Assembly (NCBI RefSeq): GCF_002215215.1
Contig: NZ_CP018632.1
Coordinates: forward strand, 4,026,501 to 4,090,500
From: Granulosicoccus antarcticus IMCC3135
GTDB lineage: Bacteria > Pseudomonadota > Gammaproteobacteria > Granulosicoccales > Granulosicoccaceae
Reading direction: 5' to 3'
Length of the DNA stretch: 64,000 nt
This document shows positions 19,248-29,540 of this stretch, one piece after another (the stretch's first letter is position 1; each line of letters begins with the position of its first letter). Made by a program: the position numbers and the translations under genes. Under the pieces are notes generated by a model. The model was not told where the DNA came from. It was given only the letters and a program-made list of their open reading frames with translations, and made no database searches.

Positions 19248-19949
19248 CTACGCCGGTAATTGAAGAACCTCTACGTAGCTCCTTCTATCCGCCGCATAGC
19301 AGTCGCACGCCGCCGCCTCAAGGCCGACTCGATCGAGCACCGTCAATACGCCGCGGCGATATCTGATGTGCCCGGCACGCTGCAATTCGCTCGCGGCCCG
19401 GGTGACGCCAACGCGACGAACACCCAGCATATAGGAGAGAAATTCTTGCGTGACGCGAAACCTGTCTGCATGAGCCCGGTCCTGACTCATCAGCAGCCAG
19501 CGGGCCAGACGCGGACCAATTTCGTGGTAACGCAGGCACGCCGCCGAGGTGGCGAGTTGCCTCATCAGCACATAGGCATAGCGGTTCAAACTGGTGCGCA
19601 GCGCCCCGCTCTGGGCGAGCTCGTGCACGAACACGCCGGCGCCGATGCGCCACGCCGAGCCCGCCCCTTGCACGAGGGCGTGCAAGGGTGTGGTCGACAC
19701 GCCCATGGCCAGCTGAATCCCGAGCATGCCTTCGCGTCCTACCATACCGACTTCCAGGGCTGCCTTGCCGTCGATCTGGGTCAGCAGCGAGATGAAGCCG
19801 CCGACGGGAAAATACACGTATCGCGTTCGTTCTCCAGGCTCACACAACACCTCTGCGAAGACCAGATCGATTGGTTCGCAAAGGCTGAGCAGGTGCAGGC
19901 CGTCCTTGCGCGGAAGGCGTTCGATCAGGTGGTTCTGGGCGTCGGTCAT
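19248..19949 (-). CDS. Crp/Fnr-family transcription regulator
   Basis: Regulator of 233 residues. Residues about 25-130 form a cyclic-nucleotide-binding-like beta roll (PGERTRYVYFPVGGFISLL) and 150-225 a winged HTH with VTQEFLSYMLGVRRVGVTRA and ELQRAGHIRYRRGVLTVLD. The cAMP-contacting residues of Crp are not evident, nor an Fnr-type cysteine cluster. A second, clearly related regulator is encoded directly upstream on the same strand (20101-20820), 151 bases away. Such pairs often precede phosphoketolase and stress genes in proteobacterial islands. Effector unknown. Confidence 0.85.
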   Translation of the reverse strand: MTDAQNHLIERLPRKDGLHLLSLCEPIDLVFAEVLCEPGERTRYVYFPVGGFISLLTQIDGKAALEVGMVGREGMLGIQLAMGVSTTPLHALVQGAGSAWRIGAGVFVHELAQSGALRTSLNRYAYVLMRQLATSAACLRYHEIGPRLARWLLMSQDRAHADRFRVTQEFLSYMLGVRRVGVTRAASELQRAGHIRYRRGVLTVLDRVGLEAAACDCYAADRRSYVEVLQLPA

Positions 19950-20100
19950 GAACTCTCACCGGGTGGTCCCGATGCCGAAGCAAATGGACAACCGAGTCTA
20001 ACCTCGCTTCGCCCCGGGGACTGTCTGCCAGCGTACGGAGCGGTATCGGTGGGGTCGACATGCTCGTGGCGCGATCGCCGTCCTGATTGAACGCTGGCGC

Positions 20101-20820
20101 TCAGGTCGCCTGGAGAGCCGGTAGCAGGCGGTCGTATTCCTTCTTGACGACCGCGTAGCATTCGCACGTCCGCTGTTCCAGGCCTTTGCGGTCCAGCACC
20201 GTGATGTGGCCCCGCGCATAGCGGATCAAGCCGGCCCTCTGCAGCTTGAGCGCCGCTTCGGTTACGCCCTCACGTCTTACGCCGAGCATGTTGGCGATGA
20301 GTTCCTGGGTCATCACGAGCTCATTACCGTGTAGGCGATCCAGGCTAAGCAGCAGCCAGCGGCACAGTTGCTGATCAAGAGAGTGGTGTCGATTGCAGAC
20401 CGCCGTCTGCGCCATTTGCGTGATCAGCGCTTGCGTGTAGCGGAGTAATACGCGCATCACCGGGCCGGAGCGGTTGAACTCGCCCTTGATCACGCCGGCC
20501 TTTAGACGAAATCCCTGCCCCGCACTTTGCACGACGGCGCGGCTGGGCGTCGACTCGCCGCCCATGAAAAGGGAAATGCCGACCGCGCCTTCGTTGCCGA
20601 CCACCGCAATCTCGGCCGACGCACCGCTTTCCATCACGTAGAGCAGAGAGACGATCGCCGTCGACGGAAAGTAGATGTGCGTCTGCTGCGTGCCAGACTC
20701 ATAGAGCACGTCGCCGAGGGACAACTTGACCCACTCCAGCTGGGGAAGCCACCGCGTCCATTCGGCCTCGGGCAGCGCCGCGAGCAGGTGGTTGGACTTG
20801 GGGTCATGGCCGATCGGCAT
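20101..20820 (-). CDS. Crp/Fnr-family transcription regulator (second copy)
   Basis: Regulator of 239 residues, homologous to the downstream neighbour. The effector domain contains YESGTQQTHIYFPSTAIVSL and VVGNEGAVGISLFMGG, and the C-terminal HTH contains VMTQELIANMLGVRREGVTE with LQRAGLIRYARGHITVLDR. Both copies end in a Cys-x-Cys-Tyr-Ala-like segment (CECYAV here, CDCYAA in the other), a shared feature worth noting. It is divergent from the phosphoketolase gene and could control it through the 250-base gap. No effector-specific residues were recognised. Confidence 0.85.
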   Translation of the reverse strand: MPIGHDPKSNHLLAALPEAEWTRWLPQLEWVKLSLGDVLYESGTQQTHIYFPSTAIVSLLYVMESGASAEIAVVGNEGAVGISLFMGGESTPSRAVVQSAGQGFRLKAGVIKGEFNRSGPVMRVLLRYTQALITQMAQTAVCNRHHSLDQQLCRWLLLSLDRLHGNELVMTQELIANMLGVRREGVTEAALKLQRAGLIRYARGHITVLDRKGLEQRTCECYAVVKKEYDRLLPALQAT

Positions 20821-21072
20821 TGGATGCTCCAGTAAACCCTGTTCGCAGAATCTCGCCTATGTCTTGGAGGTCAGCGGTTAGTATACGCAAAGGGTTTGCT
20901 CTATGTGCGACAGCGCACGGACGGCGGGATCCCGAAGCGCATAGCTTGCCAAGGATCCGTAGCTCCCTGCCCTGTCCCGCTATGCCCATGGGGTGGCGTT
21001 GGCGTTCGGAGTAGAGCAGCAGCCACCGCGTATTACAGGCGTGAGTCGTGTGCCGCATCCGCCTGGCTCGCA

Positions 21073-23466
21073 ATGACTGAAAACAATCAAATCATGAATA
21101 CCTCATCAGCATCTAACGTTCTTGACCCCGACATGTTGCGCAAGCTGGATGCCTACTGGCGTGCGGCAAATTACCTCTCGGTCGGGCAGATCTATCTCTA
21201 TGACAATCCGCTGCTGAAGGAGCCACTCACGCTTGGGCATGTCAAACCGCGCCTGCTCGGCCATTGGGGCACGACGCCGGGGCTCAATTTCATTTACAGC
21301 CACCTGAACCGTGTCATCAAGTCATACGATCTCAATATGATCAATATCACCGGGCCCGGTCATGGCGGACCGGGGTTGGTTGCCAACGCCTATCTGGAGG
21401 GCACCTACAGCGAGGTTTATCCCAAAATTTCGCAGGACGAAGTCGGCCTGAAGCAGTTGTTCAAGCAGTTCTCATTTCCGGGCGGTATCCCGAGCCACGT
21501 GGCACCCGAGACGCCGGGATCGATCCATGAGGGCGGCGAACTGGGATACGCGCTTTCCCACGCCTATGGCGCGGCCTTCGACAATCCCAACCTCATCGTT
21601 GCCTGCGTTGTTGGTGATGGCGAAGCCGAAACCGGCCCGCTGGCAACGAGTTGGCATTCGAATAAATTTCTCAATCCGGAGCGTGATGGCGCGGTGCTGC
21701 CGATCCTTCACTTGAACGGCTACAAGATCGCCGGACCGACGGTATTGGCACGCATTCCCCGCGACGAACTGGACGCTCTATTTCACGGGTTCGGCTACAC
21801 GCCCTGGTTTGTCGAAGGTGATGATCCGATGACCCTGCATCAACTCATGGCCGCAACGCTGGATGCTGTTATCACTGAGATTCAGAATATCCAACGAGAG
21901 GCACGGGCCAATGGGTTCAGCAGGCGCCCAAGCTGGCCCATGATCATACTGCGCTCGCCCAAGGGCTGGACCGGCCCGAAGGTGGTCGATGACAAGACGA
22001 CCGAGGGCACGTTTCGTTCTCATCAAGTGCCGATGGGCGAGATGGACAAGCCGGGGCATCTGGCGCTGCTGGAAAGCTGGATGAAGAGCTACCGACCGGA
22101 AGAATTGTTCGATAGCGAAGGCAAGCTCCACGCTGAGATCGCGGAACTGGCCCCCGTGGGAGAGCGTCGCATGAGCGCAAATCCCCACGCCAATGGCGGC
22201 CTCCTGCTGCAGGATTTGCATCTGACCGATTTCGTCAAGCATGCAGTCGAGGTCCCATCACCCGGCGCGGTGATGGCCGAGGCCACTCGCGTACAGGGGC
22301 AGTTCATTCGAGATGTGATCAAGCACAACCCGGACAACTTCCGCGTGTTCAGTCCGGATGAAACCACGTCCAATCGCTGGGGCGTCGTGTTCGAGGTCAC
22401 CAACCGCTGCTCCACCGCCGAAATTCATGACTTCGACGACCATGTTGCGCCCGATGGTCGTGTGATGGAAATGCTGAGTGAGCATCAATGCGAAGGCTGG
22501 CTGGAGGGTTACCTGCTCACAGGCCGACATGGCTTCTTTTCCTGTTACGAAGCTTTCATCCACATCGTTGACTCGATGTTCAACCAACACGCCAAGTGGT
22601 TGAAGGTGACCCGTGGCATTGCCTGGCGGCGGCCCATTGCTTCGCTGAATTACCTGCTCACCTCGCATGTCTGGCGACAGGACCACAACGGATTCACCCA
22701 TCAGGACCCGGGGTTTATCGACCACGTCGTCAACAAGAAGGCCGAGGTCATCCGCATTTATCTGCCACCTGATGCGAATACGTTGTTGTCGGTAACCGAT
22801 CATTGCCTGCGCAGCCGTAACTACGTGAATGTCGTCATTGCAGGCAAGCAACCTTCGCCGCAGTGGCTCGACATGGATGCTGCCATCCAGCACTGTTCAA
22901 CTGGCATTGGAATCTGGAGTTGGGCGAGCAACGACCAGGGCAGCGAACCCGATGTTGTGATGGCGTGCTGTGGCGATGTTCCAACGCTCGAAACGATGGC
23001 GGCCGTCGATTTGTTGCGGTCCTATTTTCCGAAATTGAAAGTCCGCGTTGTCAATGTTGTTGATCTGATGAAGCTCCAGTCACAGAGCGACCACCCGCAT
23101 GGTTTGGAAGATGCCGAGTTTGATCGGCTTTTTACGGTCGATAAGCCTGTCATCTTCGCCTACCATGGCTATCCCACGCTCATTCACAGGCTCACCTATC
23201 GGCGTACCAACCACGATAATTTTCATGTGCATGGCTACCAAGAAGAAGGGACCACCAGCACGCCGTTTGATCAGGTGGTGATGAACGAAATGGACCGCTT
23301 TCACCTCGTAGCCAATGTCATCGACCACGTGCCGCAGCTTGGGGTGAACGCTGCACACGTAATGCAGACCATCACTGACAAACTTGCCGAACACAAGGTC
23401 TACATTGCCGAACACGGCGTAGACATGCCGGAAATCCGTAACTGGCAGTGGCCAGCACATGTGTAG
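21073..23466 (+). CDS. xfp: Phosphoketolase (Xfp/Xpk)
   Basis: D-xylulose-5-phosphate/fructose-6-phosphate phosphoketolase, a TPP enzyme that splits sugar phosphates to acetyl phosphate plus glyceraldehyde-3-phosphate or erythrose-4-phosphate. From the ATG at 21073 it has 797 residues, the normal length. Visible marks: [33 protein letters not shown], the TPP motif [11 protein letters not shown] and the C-terminal [11 protein letters not shown] block. The frame is open further upstream, but that region overlaps the regulator gap and lacks homology; ATG 21094 is an alternative start. Its product acetyl phosphate would feed acetate kinase to make ATP; only a possible acetate kinase scrap was found nearby (25.2 kb). 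Confidence 0.95.
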   Translation: MTENNQIMNTSSASNVLDPDMLRKLDAYWRAANYLSVGQIYLYDNPLLKEPLTLGHVKPRLLGHWGTTPGLNFIYSHLNRVIKSYDLNMINITGPGHGGPGLVANAYLEGTYSEVYPKISQDEVGLKQLFKQFSFPGGIPSHVAPETPGSIHEGGELGYALSHAYGAAFDNPNLIVACVVGDGEAETGPLATSWHSNKFLNPERDGAVLPILHLNGYKIAGPTVLARIPRDELDALFHGFGYTPWFVEGDDPMTLHQLMAATLDAVITEIQNIQREARANGFSRRPSWPMIILRSPKGWTGPKVVDDKTTEGTFRSHQVPMGEMDKPGHLALLESWMKSYRPEELFDSEGKLHAEIAELAPVGERRMSANPHANGGLLLQDLHLTDFVKHAVEVPSPGAVMAEATRVQGQFIRDVIKHNPDNFRVFSPDETTSNRWGVVFEVTNRCSTAEIHDFDDHVAPDGRVMEMLSEHQCEGWLEGYLLTGRHGFFSCYEAFIHIVDSMFNQHAKWLKVTRGIAWRRPIASLNYLLTSHVWRQDHNGFTHQDPGFIDHVVNKKAEVIRIYLPPDANTLLSVTDHCLRSRNYVNVVIAGKQPSPQWLDMDAAIQHCSTGIGIWSWASNDQGSEPDVVMACCGDVPTLETMAAVDLLRSYFPKLKVRVVNVVDLMKLQSQSDHPHGLEDAEFDRLFTVDKPVIFAYHGYPTLIHRLTYRRTNHDNFHVHGYQEEGTTSTPFDQVVMNEMDRFHLVANVIDHVPQLGVNAAHVMQTITDKLAEHKVYIAEHGVDMPEIRNWQWPAHV

Positions 23467-23502
23467 CTCCCTATCATTTCTCCAACACACCTTTCCAGGA
23501 AC

Positions 23503-24771
23503 ATGACAGAAACTGAACAACTTGCACTCTCCGACAGACTGAACCAGCACTGCCTTTGCACAACGCTTGATCGCAAACGACTGGAGGACGCTGTCGGTCG
23601 TGCGGTGGATGACCCTGAGTTCAATGTGGAGCATCTTGAAAGTCGACCAAATTTACTTTCCAACGTCCTGGTATTCCTCTCGTCCGACGAACTGGCGAAC
23701 ATGCAAGGTATTGTCGATGCTATCGAAGCGGTAGCAAGATTACCTTTCTACCAAAGAACCGTCCTTGCCTGGGCACCTGAATCTGCGCAAAGTGACTTTG
23801 GACCGGTGGGGGCATTCATGGGCTATGATTTCCATCTCGACAGCAGCGGTCCGAAGCTCATCGAGGTAAACACCAATGCCGGCGGTGCCTTCATCAACGC
23901 CCTGCTCGCAAGCGCCCAGAAAGCCTGTTGCAGCGAAATGGAACGCGGACTCATCGCGATGCAGGCAGAAGACTTCGATACGCAGGCGCTCAATGTATTT
24001 ACCGCGGAATGGCGGCTCCAACGTGATACAGATCAGCCTCGCCGGGTGGCGATCATCGATGACCAGCCGGAAGAACAGTATCTCTACCCCGAATTCATTC
24101 TGGTGCAGCAATTGTTGCGCAACCATGACATCGACGCTGTGATTGGCGATGCATCAGCACTGAAATACAAGGCGGGAAAACTCACTCTTGACGGAGAAGA
24201 GATCGATTTCGTTTATAATCGACTGACCGATTTTTCATTGGTCGAATCGCAGCATGCCGCACTCGCCGCAGCTTACAAGGATGATGCGGTTGTGGTCACG
24301 CCAAACCCTCGCAATCATGCCATTTACGCGGCCAAACGCAATCTGACGTTGCTGTCAGATCAGACCTGGCTGAAATCGGCTGGTCTGCCTGATGGGGTGC
24401 GAACCAAGCTGGCAGGCATCCCGAAAACCACCCTGGTCACGCCTGAAAATGTCGAGGCGATGTGGGCAGAGCGCAAGAACCTGTTCTTCAAGCCGCTCTC
24501 CGGCCATGGCGGCAAGGCTGTTTATCGCGGCGACAAACTGACCAGACGCGTATGGGCTGACATCGTCGCTGGTGGATATGTGGCACAAGCCTTCGCGGCT
24601 CCGGGCCAGCGCATGATCAAGCTTGATGGTGCACCCGTACAGCGCAAGATGGATATCCGGCTTTATACATACTCTGGCCAGATTCTGCTGACAGCGGCGC
24701 GACTCTATCAAGGCCAGACGACGAATTTCAGAACGCCAGGGGGAGGATTTGCGCCGGTGTTCGTGATTTGA
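23503..24771 (+). CDS. ATP-grasp-like protein of unknown function
   Basis: A protein of 422 residues encoded 36 bases after the phosphoketolase gene and probably co-transcribed with it. The middle and C-terminal regions look like an ATP-grasp fold: LIEVNTNAGGAFINALL, EEIDFVYNRLTDFSL, a glycine-rich loop FKPLSGHGGKAVYRGDK and DGAPVQRKMDIRLYTYSGQI. It resembles circularly permuted ATP-grasp/glutathione-synthetase-like proteins annotated as hypothetical. The substrate and ligated product are unknown. The start ATG at 23503 is preceded by a weak ribosome-binding site. Confidence 0.65.
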   Translation: MTETEQLALSDRLNQHCLCTTLDRKRLEDAVGRAVDDPEFNVEHLESRPNLLSNVLVFLSSDELANMQGIVDAIEAVARLPFYQRTVLAWAPESAQSDFGPVGAFMGYDFHLDSSGPKLIEVNTNAGGAFINALLASAQKACCSEMERGLIAMQAEDFDTQALNVFTAEWRLQRDTDQPRRVAIIDDQPEEQYLYPEFILVQQLLRNHDIDAVIGDASALKYKAGKLTLDGEEIDFVYNRLTDFSLVESQHAALAAAYKDDAVVVTPNPRNHAIYAAKRNLTLLSDQTWLKSAGLPDGVRTKLAGIPKTTLVTPENVEAMWAERKNLFFKPLSGHGGKAVYRGDKLTRRVWADIVAGGYVAQAFAAPGQRMIKLDGAPVQRKMDIRLYTYSGQILLTAARLYQGQTTNFRTPGGGFAPVFVI

Positions 24772-25631
24772 CTGGCGGGTCGTTGGGCTCGTTGTGTCCG
24801 CCAATTTCCGGACGCATGGCCCAGAGCAGCAGTTCTGCAAACGTCTGCTGTTGGCGCGATGAAAGGGTCGTCGACCATGACGATATCATGGACCTTGTGA
24901 GAGCAGCGCTCGAAGGCGCAATGCACTTACTCGCGGTCGAACCCGGTCTCCTTCAGATCTGCGTCAACGCCCTTTCGACCAAGCCACTGCAGATTCGCGC
25001 CGGATCGGGCATTTCGATGAGCTGATCGATGCCCCAAGGCTACGTACCGGAGCACACCCTCGTCACCAATGAAGACGTTGGAACATGGCCGTCATGATGG
25101 CGAGTAAGGGTGCGTAGCGGGTCTCGGACGACATCATCCATGTCGATAGTGGATGGAAGTCACACTCGGCCGCGAACCATCGTCACGCCACACACATCGG
25201 TTCGACATCCTCGGATATCGCCTTGCTGGTCATCCCGACCGACGAGGCAACAAAGGCTCCCAGTTTCCGGATCAACGGGTTGTTTTTGATGATGCGTACT
25301 CATTCCATGAAGATCGTTGAATAGTTTTCAGCGATAACGAGCTGATGACTGATGTCGATCAGCCCGAAGTCTGACTTTCTTGGCCAGTATGCCTTGAATG
25401 GGCGTTCTCAAGAACGCTGCGGCCGCCCATGAAAATGCGGGCGGTTCTGACACCAACGTCGAAACGGACAGGACCGTGGCAGTGCAGATGAATCGCATCA
25501 TCAAGGGTGGAAACTCGGTTCGCAGAGCGTGACAAGGCGACTTCATTGCTACGCAGAGAGTCCATTCTCTTCAGCACCACCAGGTGGCCCATCGCCTGAT
25601 CGCTAAACGGTTGCACAAAACAGGAATCGAC
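24772..25631. other. Decayed region between the ATP-grasp and alcohol dehydrogenase genes
   Basis: About 860 bases without an intact gene. At 25191-25321 a rightward frame reads STSSDIALLVIPTDEATKAP, which recalls the C-terminus of acetate kinase (VIPTDEE motif); since ackA commonly follows xfp, this may be its last remnant. At 25345-25545 lies the decayed fragment that also occurs at 16.4-16.7 kb. Both readings are tentative. Confidence 0.35.
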
Positions 25632-26705
25632 ATGTCCAACATGAAAGCACTGGTATTTATCGAGAAAGATCGTATTGAGCTTGAAGACAAGCCCATTCCG
25701 GATGTCGGACCGAACGATGCGCTGATACGGGTGACCACGACCACGATCTGTGGCACCGATGTTCATATACTCAAGGGCGAATATCCCGTTGCAACGGGTT
25801 TGACCATCGGCCATGAACCGGTCGGTATCATTGAGAAACTCGGCAGCGAGGTCACAGGGTTTGAAGAAGGTCAGCGTGTTATAGCCGGTGCCATCAGCCC
25901 GTCCGGTTATTCCAATGCCTGTTTGTGTGGACAATGGTCGCAGGATGGTCAGGATAACAAACACGGTTTCAAGCCTGCCGGCGGCTGGCGATTCGGGAAT
26001 ACAATTGATGGTGCACAGGCAGAATATCTGCGTGTACCGGACGCCAGAGCCAATCTGTCGCCAGTGCCTGATGGTCTGACCGATGAGCAGGTGTTGATGT
26101 GTCCCGATATCATGTCAACCGGCTTTGCTGGCGCAGAGCGCGCCAACATCCAGATTGGCGATACCGTCGTTATATTCGCCCAGGGGCCGATTGGCTTGTG
26201 TGCAACGGCCGGTGCCAAACTCAAAGGCGCCACAACGATCATCGCCGTCGATTCCGTACCCGAACGCCTGGCGATTGCGCGGCAAATGGGGGCTGACCAT
26301 GTCATCGACTTCAGCCGGGTGGATCCGGTGACCGAGGTGATGAAAATCACCGACGGGCGCGGTGTCGATGTGGCCATCGAAGCGCTGGGACGACAGGAAA
26401 CTTTTGAAGCTTGCCTGCGCTGTCTTCGCCCGGGCGGGACCCTCTCGAGTCTGGGCGTCTATTCAGGAGATATTACGATACCGCTTGACGCTTTCACCGC
26501 CGGACTGGGAGATAACCGCATCATTACCTCACTATGCCCAGGCGGAAAGGAACGCATGCGACGATTGATGGAAGTGATCTCATCCTCACGGTTGAATCTG
26601 GAGGCATTGGTCACTCACCGTTACAAACTGGATGATATCGTGAGTGCTTACGACTTGTTCTCCCACCAGCGTGATGGCGTGTTAAAGGTGGCTATCACGC
26701 CTTAG
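25632..26705 (+). CDS. Zinc-dependent alcohol dehydrogenase (MDR family)
   Basis: Medium-chain dehydrogenase/reductase, 357 residues from the ATG at 25632. Catalytic zinc site: CGTDVHILKGEYP and GHEPVG (Cys and His-Glu). The usual structural-zinc lobe of four cysteines is largely missing; instead the region reads CLCGQWSQDGQDNK. The Rossmann motif appears as VVIFAQGPIGLCATAGAKLKG. This form is like the NAD(P)-dependent isopropanol or threonine dehydrogenase-like enzymes often found with phosphoketolase islands. Substrate unknown; a role in reoxidising NADH from mixed-acid or alcohol metabolism is inference. The frame is open upstream but homology begins at MSNMKALVF. Confidence 0.85.
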   Translation: MSNMKALVFIEKDRIELEDKPIPDVGPNDALIRVTTTTICGTDVHILKGEYPVATGLTIGHEPVGIIEKLGSEVTGFEEGQRVIAGAISPSGYSNACLCGQWSQDGQDNKHGFKPAGGWRFGNTIDGAQAEYLRVPDARANLSPVPDGLTDEQVLMCPDIMSTGFAGAERANIQIGDTVVIFAQGPIGLCATAGAKLKGATTIIAVDSVPERLAIARQMGADHVIDFSRVDPVTEVMKITDGRGVDVAIEALGRQETFEACLRCLRPGGTLSSLGVYSGDITIPLDAFTAGLGDNRIITSLCPGGKERMRRLMEVISSSRLNLEALVTHRYKLDDIVSAYDLFSHQRDGVLKVAITP

Positions 26706-26744
26706 GGAAAGGGTGCGGTCTACGACAACCATAAGGCAACTTGC

Positions 26745-28172
26745 TCATAACCACCCCCCGTCAAAGCCCGATCGTCGCAAACCGTCGACTATATACGGGC
26801 AGTTTCGCATCAGCCGCCACACTAATCCCGTGTGGTAATTTTCGATCATCAAAATAGTTGGCCCTTCATTGATTCCGAAATGCCAGGGCGATACCCATCC
26901 GTGGGCATTGCCGGATGCAACCGGGTAGGTCGGATTGAAGGTCGCTTTGAAGCCGTAGCGGTTGGATGCTGTCAATTCGAGGTCATGAATGCAGTAGCTG
27001 AGCGAGGGCAACACAATTTCGGGCGCGAATGGTAGCGACGCCGCGACTACCCACGGCGCGATCGTGCCGTCATCGGGTCCGTACGGCACGCCGCGCCCCA
27101 GGTAACCAAAGAACTGGCGCTCGATACCGGCCACGTTGAGTGTGTCCGGACCGGGACCTTCGCTCGCGGTCAGGCCCCAGCAGTGCCCGCAAAAGTCGGT
27201 GAATTTGAGCGGATTGTCGATGGCATACTCATGTTGCACATAGGTCGCGCGCCGACTGTTCTCAAAATAGTCGATGCCTTTGCTTCGCATGAAAGCATCC
27301 TGGATACCGCGAAAATCGATCCAGATGTGGGAGAGTTGATGCGTGAAGAGCGGCCCGGCATAAAGATAGTCGTATCCGTAGCAGTGGTCCCATCGGTAGG
27401 TGGCAGTCCATGCCGCATAGGCACTCTCGGACAGTGGATTCGTCGGCGAACCCAGCCCCAGAATGTACAGCAGCAACGCCTCGTCGTAGCCTTCCCAGCG
27501 ATAGTTGAGGAAGCCGCTTTCAGGCGTCCAGCCATGCGTCACAGTTTCACCCTGGTTCTGCGCCCACGGCCAATCGGCACGGCGATAGAGCGCGTCGGCG
27601 AGGGTACGGATTTCATGCTCGTCCGCTGTGTCAGCGTCAAAGTACCTGCCTGTCGTCAGTGCCCCCGCCAGCAGAAAAGCGCTGTCTATCGTCGACAGTT
27701 CGCATTGCCAGGCGCGTCGCCCGGTCTGCATGTCTAAAAAATGATAGTAGAAGCCCCGATAGCCGGTCACGTCAGGCTCGGGACCTTGCGGACTATTCCA
27801 GAAAAATCGCAGGGTCGCAAGCGTTCGCTCCACCGCCGCGTCATGTGACATGAATCCGCGCTCGATAGCCACCGGGTAGGAAGCCAAAGCGAGGCCAGTG
27901 GCGGCAATACTGGCAGGCCAGTCGGCTTCAGTCTTGTCGATCACCAGTCCGTTGACCGGATTCGTCTCGTGCAGAAAATAGTTGAATGATGCGCGCTGAA
28001 GCTCTTCCAGCTCTGCATCGGAAGCGCTTGTCGCCGGGTTCATGGGGTCATCTGGGTTGTGACTCCCGGACAAATGCGCTTCGCGGTTCCTGACATTCTT
28101 TGGCTTGATCATGACCTCTGCCCTACTCCCATTGTCTGGTTGACTCTCTACTGCAAGTACGTCGTCGCCCAT
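26745..28172 (-). CDS. Glucoamylase-family (GH144-like) protein
   Basis: Protein of 475 residues with the glucoamylase-family (Glycoamylase, GH144-type) domain. Recognisable parts: LQRASFNYFLHETNPVNGLV at the start of the alpha/alpha barrel, ASIAATGLALASYPVAIERG, GFYYHFLDMQTGRR, WECELSTID-like CELSTIDSAFL, and WRGYDE-like RWEGYDEALLLYILGLG. Characterised GH144 members cut beta-1,2-glucan. No signal peptide is visible, so it may act in the cytoplasm or the start is uncertain: candidates are 28172, 28112 (MIKPKN) and 28043 (MNPATS), the last nearest to the conserved region. It is convergent with the dehydrogenase gene. Confidence 0.78.
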   Translation of the reverse strand: MGDDVLAVESQPDNGSRAEVMIKPKNVRNREAHLSGSHNPDDPMNPATSASDAELEELQRASFNYFLHETNPVNGLVIDKTEADWPASIAATGLALASYPVAIERGFMSHDAAVERTLATLRFFWNSPQGPEPDVTGYRGFYYHFLDMQTGRRAWQCELSTIDSAFLLAGALTTGRYFDADTADEHEIRTLADALYRRADWPWAQNQGETVTHGWTPESGFLNYRWEGYDEALLLYILGLGSPTNPLSESAYAAWTATYRWDHCYGYDYLYAGPLFTHQLSHIWIDFRGIQDAFMRSKGIDYFENSRRATYVQHEYAIDNPLKFTDFCGHCWGLTASEGPGPDTLNVAGIERQFFGYLGRGVPYGPDDGTIAPWVVAASLPFAPEIVLPSLSYCIHDLELTASNRYGFKATFNPTYPVASGNAHGWVSPWHFGINEGPTILMIENYHTGLVWRLMRNCPYIVDGLRRSGFDGGWL

Positions 28173-28202
28173 TGCGTTGTACGTTCCTCGCCCGTGGCTC
28201 TG

Positions 28203-29324
28203 TCAAAGCCAGCGGCGCATGATCCATCCAAACGCCTCAAGCATCCGTCCTGACCAGCGCCGCCTCTCCCAGTTCACGGACGTGATCGGCAGCGACTCCG
28301 TCAGGTCATTGAGGAAGTGTTGCTCGAGTTGCGAGCAGAAACCTCGCTCCCCGCTCGCGAGTACGAGCTCGTAGTTGAGGAAAAAGCTGCGGTAATCCAG
28401 ATTCGCGGTCCCCACCGCCGCCCAGTCGCTGTCGATAACAGCGGTCTTTGCGTGCAACATTCGCGGCTGATACTCGTATATGCGCATGCCGGCAGTCATC
28501 AGCACGTCGTAATAGGCTTGCGCCGCCCATCGCGTGATCGGCACGTCGCTTTTTGAAGGCACCAGCAGGCGTACGTCGATACCCCGACGCGCCGCCTGGA
28601 TGAGCCGCCGTTGGGTGAGAAAGTCGGGCACGAAATAGGGTGTTGTGAGAAAGATTCGTTCGCGTGCGCCTGCAAATGCATCGGAGTATAGGCAGTGTAT
28701 CCGGTGACGGCAGCTGCGCGTGTTGTTCGATACGAGCGTGGGGGTCAGCCTGCCGCGCTGGGCTGGCATCCAGTGCCGGTGTCCGTGCCAGAAAGTGTCG
28801 AACAGCCTGGTCGCGTCATCGACGAGCTCGCCGGTGATTGCGGCGTGACTGTCGCGCCATCGTGCCTCACCATAAAACCGGCGCGAACTTTGCCGATGGA
28901 TGTTGAATCCTCCGACGAAGGCGACCTGGTCATCGACAATCAGCAGTTTGCGGTGATTGCGGCGGTTGTATCGCAGCGGATGACGCCAGTTCCATCGATT
29001 AAACCACTTTAGAAATCCGCCTCGTTCTCGCAGATAGCGTTCCATGACCTGCGACGAGCCGCCCAGTGCGCCCGCTGCGTCCAGATGCAATCTCACATCG
29101 AGCCCGGCCGCAGCACGCTCAGCCAGCGCCTGCGTAAATTGCCAACCAATCTCATCGTCCGAGAAGATATAACTCTCCATGCGTACCGAGTTACGGGCGC
29201 TGCGGATCGACGTAAGCATTGCCACGTACAGATCATCACCTTCGGTGAACAGGCGCGTGCCCTCAACAGCCATTGCGGCATTTCCAAGTAGCTTGGGTGC
29301 GCGGCGGTTTGATCGATGTGTCAT
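28203..29324 (-). CDS. Phospholipase D-family cardiolipin synthase
   Basis: Protein of 373 residues with two PLD (HKD) catalytic motifs: HRKLLIVDDQVAFVGGFN near residue 125 and HAKTAVIDSDWAAVGTANLD near residue 295. Domain order and size match ClsB-type cardiolipin synthases, which join phosphatidylglycerol with another phospholipid. No N-terminal membrane helices are present, as in ClsB. The gene follows the same leftward direction as the glucoamylase-family gene, with 30 bases between them, so co-transcription is likely. A role in membrane adaptation under stress fits the neighbouring M48 protease and LemA. Confidence 0.88.
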   Translation of the reverse strand: MTHRSNRRAPKLLGNAAMAVEGTRLFTEGDDLYVAMLTSIRSARNSVRMESYIFSDDEIGWQFTQALAERAAAGLDVRLHLDAAGALGGSSQVMERYLRERGGFLKWFNRWNWRHPLRYNRRNHRKLLIVDDQVAFVGGFNIHRQSSRRFYGEARWRDSHAAITGELVDDATRLFDTFWHGHRHWMPAQRGRLTPTLVSNNTRSCRHRIHCLYSDAFAGARERIFLTTPYFVPDFLTQRRLIQAARRGIDVRLLVPSKSDVPITRWAAQAYYDVLMTAGMRIYEYQPRMLHAKTAVIDSDWAAVGTANLDYRSFFLNYELVLASGERGFCSQLEQHFLNDLTESLPITSVNWERRRWSGRMLEAFGWIMRRWL

Positions 29325-29540
29325 TGATGTCTAGTTCCGTGATGCGGGCAGCCTCCCCCCACCCCATCAGGACGGCTTTGATACAAACACTGGTTGAATC
29401 CAGCGGCTTCCACCCTCTGCAACGCCTTGTTCCGCACGCCGTTGCAGGCATTTTTGACCCATACCGACGACAGCTCGCTGCTTAGCGCTGGGAGTGTAGA
29501 CTGAGTTGATGAGCACTATCAGCATCTTTGCGGATTCGAG

